Assembly: GCA_944323825.1 (NCBI GenBank)
Contig: CALUTY010000003.1
Coordinates: 62,001-126,000, forward strand
Length of the DNA: 64,000 nucleotides
Reading direction: 5' to 3'
Origin: an uncultured Bacteroidales bacterium
GTDB taxonomy: Bacteria; Bacteroidota; Bacteroidia; Bacteroidales; UBA932
Under the pieces are notes generated by a model. That model saw only the letters and a program-made list of their open reading frames with translations, was not told the origin of the DNA and did not search any database. This document shows, in pieces, positions 16,181 to 24,880 of this stretch; within the stretch, counting starts at the first letter, position 1, and each line of letters begins with the position of its first letter. The position numbers and the translations under genes were made by a program.

Positions 16181-16304
16181 GGCACAAAGACAATTAAGTG
16201 TTAAGAACATTTTATTTTACAGGAATCCTTGCCCGTCAGAGCACGGATGAATCAAATTTAACAATTATCCCGATGTCTTCCAAATAATTGCCATTCAAAA
16301 TGAA

Positions 16305-16340
16305 CGGATGCTGCAAATCTTAACGCATCTGCAACATCCG
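16305..16340 (-). terminator. Terminator-like hairpin after the choloylglycine hydrolase gene
   Basis: On the minus strand CGGATGTTGCA and TGCAGCATCCG pair over 11 positions with one G-T pair, followed by TTCATTTTG. It lies 27 bases beyond the stop at 16367. Confidence 0.55.
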
Positions 16341-16366
16341 CTTAACGGTTTTGTCCTGCATAAAGC

Positions 16367-17461
16367 CTATTTCCGGACCTTTATCATCTCGACAGGCTGC
16401 ATCCGGACTTCATCCAGAGGGTGCGCCTGCCTTGAAACCTTTCCGAAGTCGATTGAATTCAGGTCAATGCACCTTATTGTGGAATTCCAGCATGTCCTGT
16501 AATAAAACTTGAGCCCGGCCTGGTCTGCGGATGTCGTCCATTGCGTGGCACTCGGCAGCACTGACGGAGCATCCCCGGCCTTATGTTCCACTCCTATCGG
16601 GATATCAAAATTGTTCAATATCTGAAAGGTCTCCATCACGGTTTCCAGGGCAGTGGCATACTGCGGAGCAGTGGCCTTGTAGAAAGCCGCCCGGACAAAC
16701 CTGGAAGGAGGTGTGACATCTCCCGGAATGCCGAGGAAACCTGCTCCGGCCCCGAACTGCGACAAAGTTACATCATCCGTCAGCTTCAGAGGCTGCGCAG
16801 TGCCCGGAAACAGATTGACATAATTGTTGAGATTGGTCATCTGCCACTCAAATCCAGGAGAATTGGTCAGCACACCGAGCCTGTTTTCATAAAAACGGAC
16901 TTCTCCTCCGATGATTTCCATCACGACCTGTCTGCCGGAAGGTTCGGCAATCCTCCAGTGAGCAGTTCCCGCCTGGGGACTTGTCGCAACTATATGGATG
17001 TCCCCTATGGATGCCTTCACCTCATCTATGGAAGAAAATTTTCCGAGAATCCAACCTACAAGCTCCACATCCACAATCGTGGAGGAATTCAAGGCACTGT
17101 CATACTCTTCATATTCCCCATAGCCCGGAAAAAAGAAAAGTCCCGCGGAAAGTCCGGCCTCATTCAGGCCTTCGGTAACGAAACTGTCCTGTGTCACGGA
17201 TACTCCGACATATCCGTATCCGGTCACATATTCCAGCCCGTTCTGTCCGGACGGGGTCATGGAAGTAATGGAAGCGTTGCGCGGGACAATGACATAGCGG
17301 CTTTCCAGGTCACTGCCTCCCCATTCGCAGGTACGGGCAAGCACATGGCTCCCGTCCTTCGATGTCAATGATATGCCGGTACATGCCTCTGTGTCCGAGG
17401 CCCACATCAGCCCGCCTGCGGCAAGCAGTACGGCTGCCGATTTCAATAAAGGATTCTTCAT
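16367..17461 (-). CDS. Choloylglycine hydrolase family protein (bile salt hydrolase / penicillin V acylase)
   Basis: A 364-residue Ntn hydrolase with a signal peptide of 26 residues, so that cleavage leaves Cys27 (EA|CTGISL) as the N-terminal nucleophile. Other family residues are Arg43 (VLART), the Asn in LTNSPGFEWQMTNLNNY and the Arg in PPSRFVRAAF. The family removes glycine or taurine from bile salts, or cleaves penicillin V. The secreted type with an Ala-Cys processing site is the form found in gut Bacteroidales, some of which have bile salt hydrolase activity. It is a single-gene transcript, divergent from the peptidase at 17649. Substrate choice between bile salts and acyl amides cannot be settled from sequence alone. 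Confidence 0.88.
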   Translation of the reverse strand: MKNPLLKSAAVLLAAGGLMWASDTEACTGISLTSKDGSHVLARTCEWGGSDLESRYVIVPRNASITSMTPSGQNGLEYVTGYGYVGVSVTQDSFVTEGLNEAGLSAGLFFFPGYGEYEEYDSALNSSTIVDVELVGWILGKFSSIDEVKASIGDIHIVATSPQAGTAHWRIAEPSGRQVVMEIIGGEVRFYENRLGVLTNSPGFEWQMTNLNNYVNLFPGTAQPLKLTDDVTLSQFGAGAGFLGIPGDVTPPSRFVRAAFYKATAPQYATALETVMETFQILNNFDIPIGVEHKAGDAPSVLPSATQWTTSADQAGLKFYYRTCWNSTIRCIDLNSIDFGKVSRQAHPLDEVRMQPVEMIKVRK

Positions 17462-17567
17462 TGCATATTCTGATCAAAAATATCCCGAAAATGACCCGGC
17501 GACTGCCGGACAGTCACGAATTTAATCATTATCTTCAAAAAGAACAAAAACTCTGGCAACTTCTTAG

Positions 17568-17575
17568 TAAATTTG
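17568..17575 (+). promoter_or_regulatory. -7 box for the S9 peptidase gene
   Basis: TAAATTTG matches TAnnTTTG and lies 73 bases before the ATG at 17649, giving a leader of about 65 nt. Confidence 0.5.
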
Positions 17576-17648
17576 CCGGCTGCAGTCCGGCCCCACAGGA
17601 AATGTGACCTGCAGCGGCGCTGCAATACAGAAACGGAAACAACATACA

Positions 17649-19805
17649 ATGAACATGAAACATTGCATCATCAGCATCCTTGCCCTGTCATTGGGCATGA
17701 CAATGTACGCCCAGCCGGGAGCAGTGGACACAAAGCCGGCAAATACGGCCAGTGAAAGGCTCCTGACAATGGAGGAGGCCACCATCTCAAGAGATGTCTA
17801 TCCTGAAAGCAGGAGATATTCATGGACAGGCGACGGAAAGACGCTCACATGGACCGATGGAGACACCATGTACGGTATTGCCCCTGAAAGCGGAGAATCA
17901 TCCGCAATCATCACAGCCGCAGAACTCGCCGAAAAGACCGGGGCCTCACTCGACGGATTCCCTCCGTACAGATGGGCGGAAGACGGTTCACTGCAATTCG
18001 CTTCCGGAGACAGAATCTACAGCTATGACATCACCTCGGACCGCACCTTGGCTGTCACCCAAATCCCTGGCGGTGCGGAAAACATGACTCCGGGAACGGA
18101 CGGAAGATATGCCTACACATCAGGGAAAAGCCTTTTTCTGTGCGACAGGAACGGCAACAGCACCCCGATAGCCTTAAGAGAAAGTCCTGAAATCACATAC
18201 GGACAGTTCGTGAGCCGCAATGAATTCGGCATCATGGAGGGGATTTTCTGGTCCCCGGACGGAAAGAAACTCGCTTTTTACAGAAAGGACGAGTCGGCAG
18301 TCACCACATTCCCCCTTCTCGACATCACCACAAGGACAGGCTCCCTGTTTGAGATCAAATATCCGATGGCCGGGATGGCCTCCGAAAATGTCCGTCTCGG
18401 CATCTATGACCTTGCCTCCAACAGTACTGTGTATGTGAAAGCGGACGATTTCGGATATGACCAGTATCTCACGAATGTGACATGGTCCCCGGATGGAAGC
18501 CGCATCTTCATCCAAGTCCTTGACCGCAGCCAGAAGCATGCAAAGCTCAACATGTACGATGCTGCCGGCGGAGAGTTCATCCGCACCCTGCTTGAAGAAA
18601 GTAATGACAGATTCGTCGAACCTCAGAACCCTATATGGTTCCTGAACGGAAGCAATGACAGGTTCATATACAGGACAGACAACAGGGACGGCTACAAGAA
18701 CCTCTATCTCTGCGACACGGAAGGAAATATAGAAAGGCTGACAGCAACGGATGCCGATGTGGAATATGTCGGAAACAACGGGAAGGAAGTCTTCTACACC
18801 TCTGCCGAAGTCTCCCCTGTCGAAAACCACCTCTTCAAGATCAATCTCCGCAACAGGAAATGCACGAGGCTGACAACTGAAGCGGGATGGCATGAAGTTT
18901 CACTCAGTCCGGACTGCACATGTTTTGTGGACAGGTACAGCAGCCTCAACACTCCGAATGTAATTGACCTGCGCAGGACTGACGGCACAAAAGTCACAAA
19001 TCTTTTTTCTGCAGCTGACCCGGCCGAAAATTATGCATGGTGCGAAACCGTCCTCGGCACAGTCAAGAGCGCAGACGGGAAATATGACAACTGGTACAGG
19101 CTCATCAAGCCGAAGGACTTCGACCCTTCCAGGAAATATCCGGTGATACTGTATGTCTACGGCGGCCCGCATTCGCAGCTTGTCAGAAACACATGGAATG
19201 CAGAGCTGAGGGCCTGGGAAATGTATATGGCCCAGAGAGGCTACATCGTCTATGTACAGGACAACAGGGGCACGCTCAACAGGGGCGCAGAATATGAAAA
19301 GGCCATCTACGGCCAATGCGGGCAGGCAGAGATGGCCGACCAGATGGAAGGCATAAAGATGCTGATGTCGCTCCCTTATGTGGACAGCAGCCGCATAGGG
19401 GTGCACGGATGGAGCTACGGCGGATTCATGACCATCTCCCTGATAACCAATTACCCTGACATATTCAAGGTGGCAGTGGCCGGCGGTCCTGTCATCGACT
19501 GGAAATGGTATGAGGTCATGTACGGAGAAAGATATATGGGCAACCCGACCCTCAATGCAGAAGGCTATGCCAAGACAAGCCTCATCGGCAAAGCCAAGGA
19601 CCTCAAGGGCAAGCTGCTCATCTGCCAGGGCGCAGTGGACAATGTAGTGGTATGGGAGCACAGCCTCAGCTTCATACGCGAATGCATAAAGAACAATGTC
19701 CAGGTGGACTATTTCCCTTATCCGTGTGCACAGCACAATGTGTTGGGCAAGGACAGGATTCACCTGATGGACAAGGTGACAATGTATTTTGAAGACTATC
19801 TGTAA
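17649..19805 (+). CDS. ptpA: Prolyl tripeptidyl peptidase-like S9 serine peptidase
   Basis: A 718-residue exported peptidase; the ATG at 17649 gives a good signal peptide ending about MTMYA|Q. The N-terminal beta-propeller (DPPIV_N, about residues 75-470) contains RNEFGIMEGIFWSPDGKKLA. The C-terminal alpha/beta hydrolase carries the triad Ser589 (HGWSYGGF), Asp664 (GAVDN) and His695 (CAQHNV). Long stretches match what I remember of Porphyromonas gingivalis PtpA (YVYGGPHSQLV, MAQRGYIVY, GQAEMADQMEG, AVAGGPVIDWKWYEVMYGER), more closely than true DPP IV. PtpA releases Xaa-Xaa-Pro tripeptides in the periplasm during protein use. The propeller Glu pair of DPP IV that binds the free N-terminus is not obvious; MEG takes the comparable place. 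Confidence 0.9.
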   Translation: MNMKHCIISILALSLGMTMYAQPGAVDTKPANTASERLLTMEEATISRDVYPESRRYSWTGDGKTLTWTDGDTMYGIAPESGESSAIITAAELAEKTGASLDGFPPYRWAEDGSLQFASGDRIYSYDITSDRTLAVTQIPGGAENMTPGTDGRYAYTSGKSLFLCDRNGNSTPIALRESPEITYGQFVSRNEFGIMEGIFWSPDGKKLAFYRKDESAVTTFPLLDITTRTGSLFEIKYPMAGMASENVRLGIYDLASNSTVYVKADDFGYDQYLTNVTWSPDGSRIFIQVLDRSQKHAKLNMYDAAGGEFIRTLLEESNDRFVEPQNPIWFLNGSNDRFIYRTDNRDGYKNLYLCDTEGNIERLTATDADVEYVGNNGKEVFYTSAEVSPVENHLFKINLRNRKCTRLTTEAGWHEVSLSPDCTCFVDRYSSLNTPNVIDLRRTDGTKVTNLFSAADPAENYAWCETVLGTVKSADGKYDNWYRLIKPKDFDPSRKYPVILYVYGGPHSQLVRNTWNAELRAWEMYMAQRGYIVYVQDNRGTLNRGAEYEKAIYGQCGQAEMADQMEGIKMLMSLPYVDSSRIGVHGWSYGGFMTISLITNYPDIFKVAVAGGPVIDWKWYEVMYGERYMGNPTLNAEGYAKTSLIGKAKDLKGKLLICQGAVDNVVVWEHSLSFIRECIKNNVQVDYFPYPCAQHNVLGKDRIHLMDKVTMYFEDYL

Positions 19806-19838
19806 AAGGTGGTTTTCTGTAAAAATGGCAGATATTAT

Positions 19839-20822
19839 ATGGAAAAATTCAATATAGGAATTATAGGAGCCGGGCATATCGCCGAAAAGATGGCCTTCAC
19901 GCTCAACAGGATGGAAGATGCAGCCGCATACGCAGTCGCCTCAAGGAGTCTGGAAAAGGCTGAGAATTTCGCCAGTGTGCACGGGGTGGAAAAGGCTTAC
20001 GGCTCATACGAAGAGCTGCTTGACGACCCTCAGGTAGACATGGTCTATGTGGCCACACCTCACAGCCTGCATTTGCACCATGTGAAGATGTGCCTTGAAA
20101 AGGGCAGGCCGGTGCTGTGTGAAAAGGCGTTCATGCTCAACCGGGCAGAGGCCGAAGAGGCAATAAGACTTTCTGAAGAAAGGAATGTATTCCTGGCTGA
20201 GGCCATCTGGACAAGGTACATGCCGTTCAGGAAGACTGTCAGGGAAGTGATTGACAGCGGAAGAATCGGCAGGCCAATGATGCTCACCGCACATCTGGGC
20301 TATCCTGTGGCCCATAAGGAAAGGATAATCGACCCATCCCTCGGAGGCGGTGCGCTCCTCGACCTCGGCGTATATGTCATCAACTTCGCACTGATGATGT
20401 TCGGGGACGGAATCAGCAGCATCAGCTCGACATGCGTAAAGGCGGACACAGGAGTGGACCTGCAGGAAAGCATCACCTTCACCTGGCCGGACGGAAAGAT
20501 GGCCGTGATGCAGTCCACAGCCCTCTGCGCCAGCGAAAGGCAGGCCATCATCTGCGGCGACAAGGGCTACATCATCCTTGACAACATCAACAATCCCCTC
20601 AAGGCTGAAATATGGTCTGCAGGACATGTGCTTGAAGAGACCCTCCACGCTCCGGAGCAGATCACCGGATTCGAATACCAGGTCAGGGCCTGCATCAGTG
20701 CGATCCGCAAAGGCCGGATTGAGACAGACTTCATGCCACATTCGGAAACGCTGCGAGTCATGGAACTGATGGATACTGTCAGAACACGATGGGAAGAGGC
20801 ATTTTCGCGAACAGACATATAA
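19839..20822 (+). CDS. Gfo/Idh/MocA-family oxidoreductase
   Basis: A 327-residue NAD(P)-dependent dehydrogenase; I use the ATG at 19839 (MEKFNIGIIGAGHIA), 33 bases after the peptidase gene, over a GTG at 19809. Rossmann motif IGIIGAGHIAEKM covers about residues 6-18, and YVATPHSLH is the usual second block. The EKP motif of the family appears as EKAFMLNRAEA, with Ala for Pro. The C-terminal domain has LGGGALLDLGVYVINFALMMFG, with the Asp and Tyr expected near the active site. These enzymes oxidise or reduce sugars and similar compounds; the substrate is unknown. It probably shares the ptpA transcript and is closed by the terminator at 20827-20872. Confidence 0.88.
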   Translation: MEKFNIGIIGAGHIAEKMAFTLNRMEDAAAYAVASRSLEKAENFASVHGVEKAYGSYEELLDDPQVDMVYVATPHSLHLHHVKMCLEKGRPVLCEKAFMLNRAEAEEAIRLSEERNVFLAEAIWTRYMPFRKTVREVIDSGRIGRPMMLTAHLGYPVAHKERIIDPSLGGGALLDLGVYVINFALMMFGDGISSISSTCVKADTGVDLQESITFTWPDGKMAVMQSTALCASERQAIICGDKGYIILDNINNPLKAEIWSAGHVLEETLHAPEQITGFEYQVRACISAIRKGRIETDFMPHSETLRVMELMDTVRTRWEEAFSRTDI

Positions 20823-20826
20823 TAAG

Positions 20827-20872
20827 AAAGGACCCCGTCAAACTCCTTTTGGAAACATAGACAGGGTCCTTT
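20827..20872. terminator. Bidirectional terminator between oxidoreductase and rubredoxin genes
   Basis: AAAGGACCC (20827-20835) and GGGTCCTTT (20864-20872), extended by GTC/GAC after one mismatch, form the stem. T-rich flanks exist on both strands, and the genes on either side converge, so it can serve both. Confidence 0.75.
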
Positions 20873-20945
20873 ATTGCTTCTTGAACCGATTTCTCCCGAT
20901 TGTCCGGAATCAGTTCTGTCCAAGGTGTCCCGGATGACAGGAATG

Positions 20946-21107
20946 CTACTCCTCCGGCTTGAAGTCTTCCTTTCCTACTCCGCAGAGAGGGCATACCCAG
21001 TCTGCAGGAAGATCCTCAAACGCTGTTCCCGGAGCGATTCCGCTGTCCTCGTCACCTACTGCAGGGTCATACACATACCCGCAGATTACGCATACATACT
21101 TTTTCAT
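20946..21107 (-). CDS. Rubredoxin
   Basis: A 53-residue iron protein starting [19 protein letters not shown]. The two iron-binding knuckles CVICGY and CPLCGV, the conserved DWVCP and a C-terminal GKEDF are all present, matching the standard length of 52-54 residues. Rubredoxins pass single electrons, often to superoxide- or peroxide-removing enzymes in anaerobes. It lies 141 bases downstream of superoxide dismutase on the same strand, so the pair forms an oxygen-defence unit. It ends before the bidirectional terminator at 20827-20872. Confidence 0.95.
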   Translation of the reverse strand: MKKYVCVICGYVYDPAVGDEDSGIAPGTAFEDLPADWVCPLCGVGKEDFKPEE

Positions 21108-21248
21108 GTTCAGATTTTTCTTTAATGGTTCGTTTATAATCCTTTTATAACTCAGGCCATCGGCCCATGTTCATCTATGAATATTGTCAGCACATCAAAC
21201 ACTGTCCATGCCTCAAATATTGCATATGCTTCAGACATTGCCTGTGCT

Positions 21249-21821
21249 TCAAAGCCTTGCGGCCACCTTCTCCCAATCCGCGAGTTCAAGGCACGCATCA
21301 ACGAATGCAGCCCTGCGGTTGCGGTAGTCAATATAATAGGCATGTTCCCATACATCTGCCACGAACAGGGGCTTCATGCCGTCTGTCATCGGGTTCCCGG
21401 CATTCTGCTTCTGGACGATGACAAGCTTTCCATCCCTGTCTTCAGCAAGCCAAGCCCAACCGGAGCCGAAAAGACCGACAGCAGCCTTGGCAAATTCCTC
21501 CCTGAACGCCTCGACGGAACCGAAGGCATCCGCAAACCTGGATGCAAGCTTCTCAGGCATCTTCACCGGAGCCGGGGCAAGGGTCTCGAAAAAGAAAGTG
21601 TGGTTCCATGTCTGCGCGGCATTGTTGAAGACGGCACCGTCGGCTTTCAGCACAATGTCCTCAAGGGACATTTCCTCGTAAGGAGTGCCAGCAACAAGCT
21701 TATTGAGATTGTCAATATAGGTCTGGAGATGTTTTCCATAATGGAATTCGAGCGTCTCCCTGCTCATCTTGGGCTCAAGGGCGTCAAGAGAGTACGGAAG
21801 CTCAGGCAAATTGTATTTCAT
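21249..21821 (-). CDS. sodB: Superoxide dismutase, Fe/Mn family
   Basis: Converts superoxide to oxygen and hydrogen peroxide. The 190-residue length is usual. Metal ligands are His27, His74 (AAQTWNHTFF), Asp156 and His160 (DVWEHAYYIDY). The Gln in NNAAQTWNH and the GSGWAWL block fit the iron or cambialistic type common in Bacteroidales rather than a strict Mn enzyme, though this cannot be settled by eye. It starts MKYNLPELPY with no signal peptide, so it is cytosolic. Upstream lies the hairpin-rich repeat at 21841-22041. Confidence 0.95.
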   Translation of the reverse strand: MKYNLPELPYSLDALEPKMSRETLEFHYGKHLQTYIDNLNKLVAGTPYEEMSLEDIVLKADGAVFNNAAQTWNHTFFFETLAPAPVKMPEKLASRFADAFGSVEAFREEFAKAAVGLFGSGWAWLAEDRDGKLVIVQKQNAGNPMTDGMKPLFVADVWEHAYYIDYRNRRAAFVDACLELADWEKVAARL

Positions 21822-21840
21822 ATCATTAATAACGTCAGTC

Positions 21841-22041
21841 CGACGAATATTTTACTCAGCACCAGGAGATTCGTCGAACTGTCGTTAAGGATTTCTTCGA
21901 AATCCATTTGTCTCAATCCCCAGTCGCTTTGCGACAGCCCCTTATTAAGGGGCGTCACCCACCTTTTTCCTCCCTCTCAGGGAGGACTGTCGCAGGATTG
22001 CATCCTGCTCCTTCAAAAGGTGTCCGATGATTTCATCGGAC
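21841..22041. repeat. Array of seven different hairpins in the sodB-MATE gap
   Basis: Seven inverted repeats follow one another: CGACGAAT/ATTCGTCG (21841-21876), GGATTTC/GAAATCC (21889-21905), GTCGC/GCGAC (21923-21935), CCCCTT/AAGGGG (21938-21952), CCTCCCT/AGGGAGG (21969-21985), GCAGGAT/ATCCTGC (21992-22008) and GTCCGATGA/TCATCGGAC (22022-22041). Six of them have loops of only 2-3 bases. The third, with its CCCCAG and CAGCCCC flanks, recurs in inverted orientation at 27887-27910. No protein-coding reading is convincing. It looks like a non-coding palindromic element rather than a single terminator. Confidence 0.7.
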
Positions 22042-22100
22042 TCACACTATTGATTTATCAAAAATAGGCAGAATTTTTCATCTTTCCTAATAATTTCGAC

Positions 22101-23534
22101 ATGACACATGACATGGAAAACGGAAGACGGACACACGCAGGCATTTTCAAAAACGGAGAAACGGACCTGACACGAGGCGGAATCACCGGCTCTATCCTGA
22201 TGTTTGCATTTCCCATGATTGCAGGGAATCTGCTGCAGCAATGCTACAATATAGCGGACACCATCATAGTCGGACGGTTCGCCGGACCGGACGCCCTCGC
22301 TGCGGTAGGAAGTTCCTACACGCTCATGACATTCCTGCTTTCAGTGATAATCGGGCTCTGCATGGGCAGCGGAGTGCTCTTTTCAATGAAATTCGGGGCC
22401 GGAGACAGGGCCGGACTGAGAAAAAGCGTCTTCACGTCATTCGTGCTCATCGGAACAGTATCCCTGTTCATAACCGCCCTGACACTTTCACTGCTCTCTC
22501 CTGTCATCAGGCTTATGAATGTGCCTGAAGAAGTGTTCCCTGACATGAAAATCTACCTTGCGGTCATCTGCGCAGGCATTCCGTTCACTTTCCTGTATAA
22601 TTTTCTGGCCTTTCTCCTGAGATCGGCAGGAAATTCCATCACCCCCCTGTGGTTTCTGGGCATAGCCGTGGTGCTCAACATTATCCTCGACATGGTGTTC
22701 ATCCCGGTTCTCGGCATGGGAACAGCCGGGGCGGCCCTGGCGACAGTCATTTCACAGATATTCTCCGCTGCCGCACTCGCCCGGCATACGATAAGGAAAT
22801 ATCCGGAACTGGCAGCAGTCAGAAGAGAAGAAATGAAGCTTGAGAAGAAAGAACTCGGCCTCATATCGGGCTATTCATTCCTGACATGCGTCCAGCAGTC
22901 CGTCATGAATTTCGGGATACTCATGATACAGGGGCTTGTGAACACTTTCGGAACTGCGGTAATGGCGGCTTTTGCCACTGCAGTAAAGATTGATTCATTT
23001 GCATATATGCCCGTACAGGATTTCGGCAACGCATTTTCGACATTCATTGCACAGAACTACGGGGCCGGCAAGGAAGAGAGGATAAGAAAGGGGCTGAAAA
23101 GTGCCGTCCTGTCCTCGTCTGTATTCTCGCTTGCAGTATCCGCCCTGATATTCATCTTCGCCGGGGATCTGATGAAGATGTTCGTAGGCAATGAGCCAGA
23201 TGTGATCGGGATCGGGACAAGGTATCTCCGCATCGAAGGCTCCTTTTATATAGGCATTGCCTGGCTGTTTCTGCTGTACGGGCTTTTCAGGGCCGTAGGC
23301 AGGCCCGGATTCTCCCTGGTGCTCACAGTCATATCGCTCGGGCTGAGGGTGGCGGTCGCATATGTCATGGCCCCGGACTACGGCATAGACTGGATATGGT
23401 GGGCCATACCGATAGGATGGTTCGCCGCAGATGCCGCCGGCATCCTGTTCTGGTATGCCGTAAGGAGGAAAGGCAAACTGCTGGTACTTTTGCAGACAAC
23501 CGTTTTCTTTATTGCTGCATTTAACGGTATATAA
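22101..23534 (+). CDS. MATE-family multidrug efflux transporter
   Basis: A 477-residue inner-membrane protein with twelve hydrophobic segments in two similar halves, as in the MATE family. Family-like pieces are PMIAGNLLQQCYNIADTIIV near the start of helix 1, VGRFAGPDALAAVG, and in the second half FGTAVMAAFATAVKIDSFAY with ALATVISQ between the halves. Members exchange Na+ or H+ for drugs or metabolites; the substrate is unknown. The ATG at 22101 is used, and the one at 22113 is equally possible. A near-consensus -7 box TAATTTCG sits directly before it at 22091-22098. Confidence 0.93.
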   Translation: MTHDMENGRRTHAGIFKNGETDLTRGGITGSILMFAFPMIAGNLLQQCYNIADTIIVGRFAGPDALAAVGSSYTLMTFLLSVIIGLCMGSGVLFSMKFGAGDRAGLRKSVFTSFVLIGTVSLFITALTLSLLSPVIRLMNVPEEVFPDMKIYLAVICAGIPFTFLYNFLAFLLRSAGNSITPLWFLGIAVVLNIILDMVFIPVLGMGTAGAALATVISQIFSAAALARHTIRKYPELAAVRREEMKLEKKELGLISGYSFLTCVQQSVMNFGILMIQGLVNTFGTAVMAAFATAVKIDSFAYMPVQDFGNAFSTFIAQNYGAGKEERIRKGLKSAVLSSSVFSLAVSALIFIFAGDLMKMFVGNEPDVIGIGTRYLRIEGSFYIGIAWLFLLYGLFRAVGRPGFSLVLTVISLGLRVAVAYVMAPDYGIDWIWWAIPIGWFAADAAGILFWYAVRRKGKLLVLLQTTVFFIAAFNGI

Positions 23535-23607
23535 TCAAATTTTATTTAAATTCGCGCCGCCGGAAAGAAGGCACCGGCAAATGCAGTTTCCATAAAACCT
23601 GAAAAAG

Positions 23608-24858
23608 ATGAAATCGATCAGAGAAATATACAAGATAGGGAAAGGCCCGTCGAGCAGCCATACTATGGGGCCACAGAAAGCCGCCAAGGCATATCTAGAG
23701 CACCATCCTGACGCAAGGAATTTCCATGTGACCCTCTACGGATCCCTGGCCGCCACCGGTAAGGGGCATCTCACAGATGTTGCCATAAACGAAGTGCTGC
23801 AGAAAGCAGGGAATGTGGAAATCGAATGGCAGCCCAAAGTATTCCTTCCGGGACACCCCAACGGGATGACAATAGCGGTGGATGGAGAAAACGGGGAACG
23901 GCACGACGAGTGGACATTCTACAGCGTGGGAGGAGGCGACATCAAATGCGACCATCTGCCTCTGGACAATTCACCGGAAATATATCCCCTCAACAGCATG
24001 ACGGAACTTCTCAACTGGTGCAACAGGAACAGCCGTTCCTATTGGGAATTTGTGTATGAGCACGAGGACAGCAGCATCTGGGACTATCTTGCCGAGGTGT
24101 GGAAGGTCATGTGCGAATCAATTGAAAGGGGGCTGGACAAGGAAGGCATCCTTCCCGGTCCGCTTCACCTCAGAAGAAAGGCAGCGAACTATTTCATCAG
24201 GGCAGAAGGCTACAAGGATGTGCTTAGGACAAGAGGGCTGATATTCGCATACGCCCTCGCCGTAAGTGAGGAAAATGCATCCGGAGGCACCATAGTCACG
24301 GCCCCGACCTGCGGCTCCTGCGGCGTCCTCCCCGGCGTGCTCTACCATCTGCGCAAGGTGTACGGCTACAGCGACAAGAGGATCATCCGCTCGCTCGCCA
24401 CTGCGGCCCTCGTAGGCAATGTTGTCAAGCATAACGCATCCATCTCCGGAGCGGAAGTCGGCTGCCAGGGAGAAGTCGGGGTCGCCTGCGCCATGACTGC
24501 GGCAGCAGCCAACCAGCTCATGGGAGGAAGCCCGTCCCAGATAGAGTATTCAGCAGAAATGGGGCTGGAACACCATCTCGGCATGACCTGCGACCCTGTC
24601 TGCGGCCTGGTCCAGATTCCTTGCATCGAAAGGAATGCGTATGCTGCTGCCCGTGCACTGGATGCCAACATCTATGCCTCATACACCGACGGCCTCCACC
24701 GCGTCTCCTTCGACCAGGTGGTCAGGGTGATGAAACGCACAGGAAAAGACCTCCCTTCACTGTACAAGGAAACAGGAGAGGGAGGCCTTGCAGCCGAAAT
24801 CGAACAGCACGATCACGATGAGTTCGACTTCCTCAATCATATTGAACTGCCGGAATGA
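23608..24858 (+). CDS. sdaA: L-serine ammonia-lyase (Fe-S serine dehydratase), single chain
   Basis: Deaminates L-serine to pyruvate and ammonia. At 416 residues it fuses the beta domain (about 1-130, starting IREIYKIGKGPSSSHTMGP) and the alpha domain (about 150-400) in one chain. Cluster-binding and active-site blocks are TAPTCGSCGVLPG, GAEVGCQGEVG and CDPVCGLVQIPCIERN, with the 4Fe-4S cysteines in place. No ACT regulatory domain is seen between the halves, unlike some long forms. It converges on pyrF with 22 bases between stops. No strong terminator is visible in that gap. Confidence 0.93.
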   Translation: MKSIREIYKIGKGPSSSHTMGPQKAAKAYLEHHPDARNFHVTLYGSLAATGKGHLTDVAINEVLQKAGNVEIEWQPKVFLPGHPNGMTIAVDGENGERHDEWTFYSVGGGDIKCDHLPLDNSPEIYPLNSMTELLNWCNRNSRSYWEFVYEHEDSSIWDYLAEVWKVMCESIERGLDKEGILPGPLHLRRKAANYFIRAEGYKDVLRTRGLIFAYALAVSEENASGGTIVTAPTCGSCGVLPGVLYHLRKVYGYSDKRIIRSLATAALVGNVVKHNASISGAEVGCQGEVGVACAMTAAAANQLMGGSPSQIEYSAEMGLEHHLGMTCDPVCGLVQIPCIERNAYAAARALDANIYASYTDGLHRVSFDQVVRVMKRTGKDLPSLYKETGEGGLAAEIEQHDHDEFDFLNHIELPE

Positions 24859-24880
24859 AACTAACGGCAGTCCAGTGAAT

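Noticed and set aside
17649..19805. Dipeptidyl peptidase IV
   Set aside because: The S9B fold is right, but the sequence around the active site follows PtpA more closely and the DPP IV Glu pair is not evident.
18900..19877. 325-codon minus-strand frame inside the S9 peptidase gene
   Set aside because: Lies opposite a gene with full catalytic triad and family motifs; an artefact of codon bias.
21841..22041. CRISPR array
   Set aside because: The palindromes differ from each other and there are no equal repeats with regular spacers; no cas genes are nearby.
21177..22067. 296-codon plus-strand frame over sodB
   Set aside because: Opposite the superoxide dismutase gene with all metal ligands; it also runs through the hairpin array.
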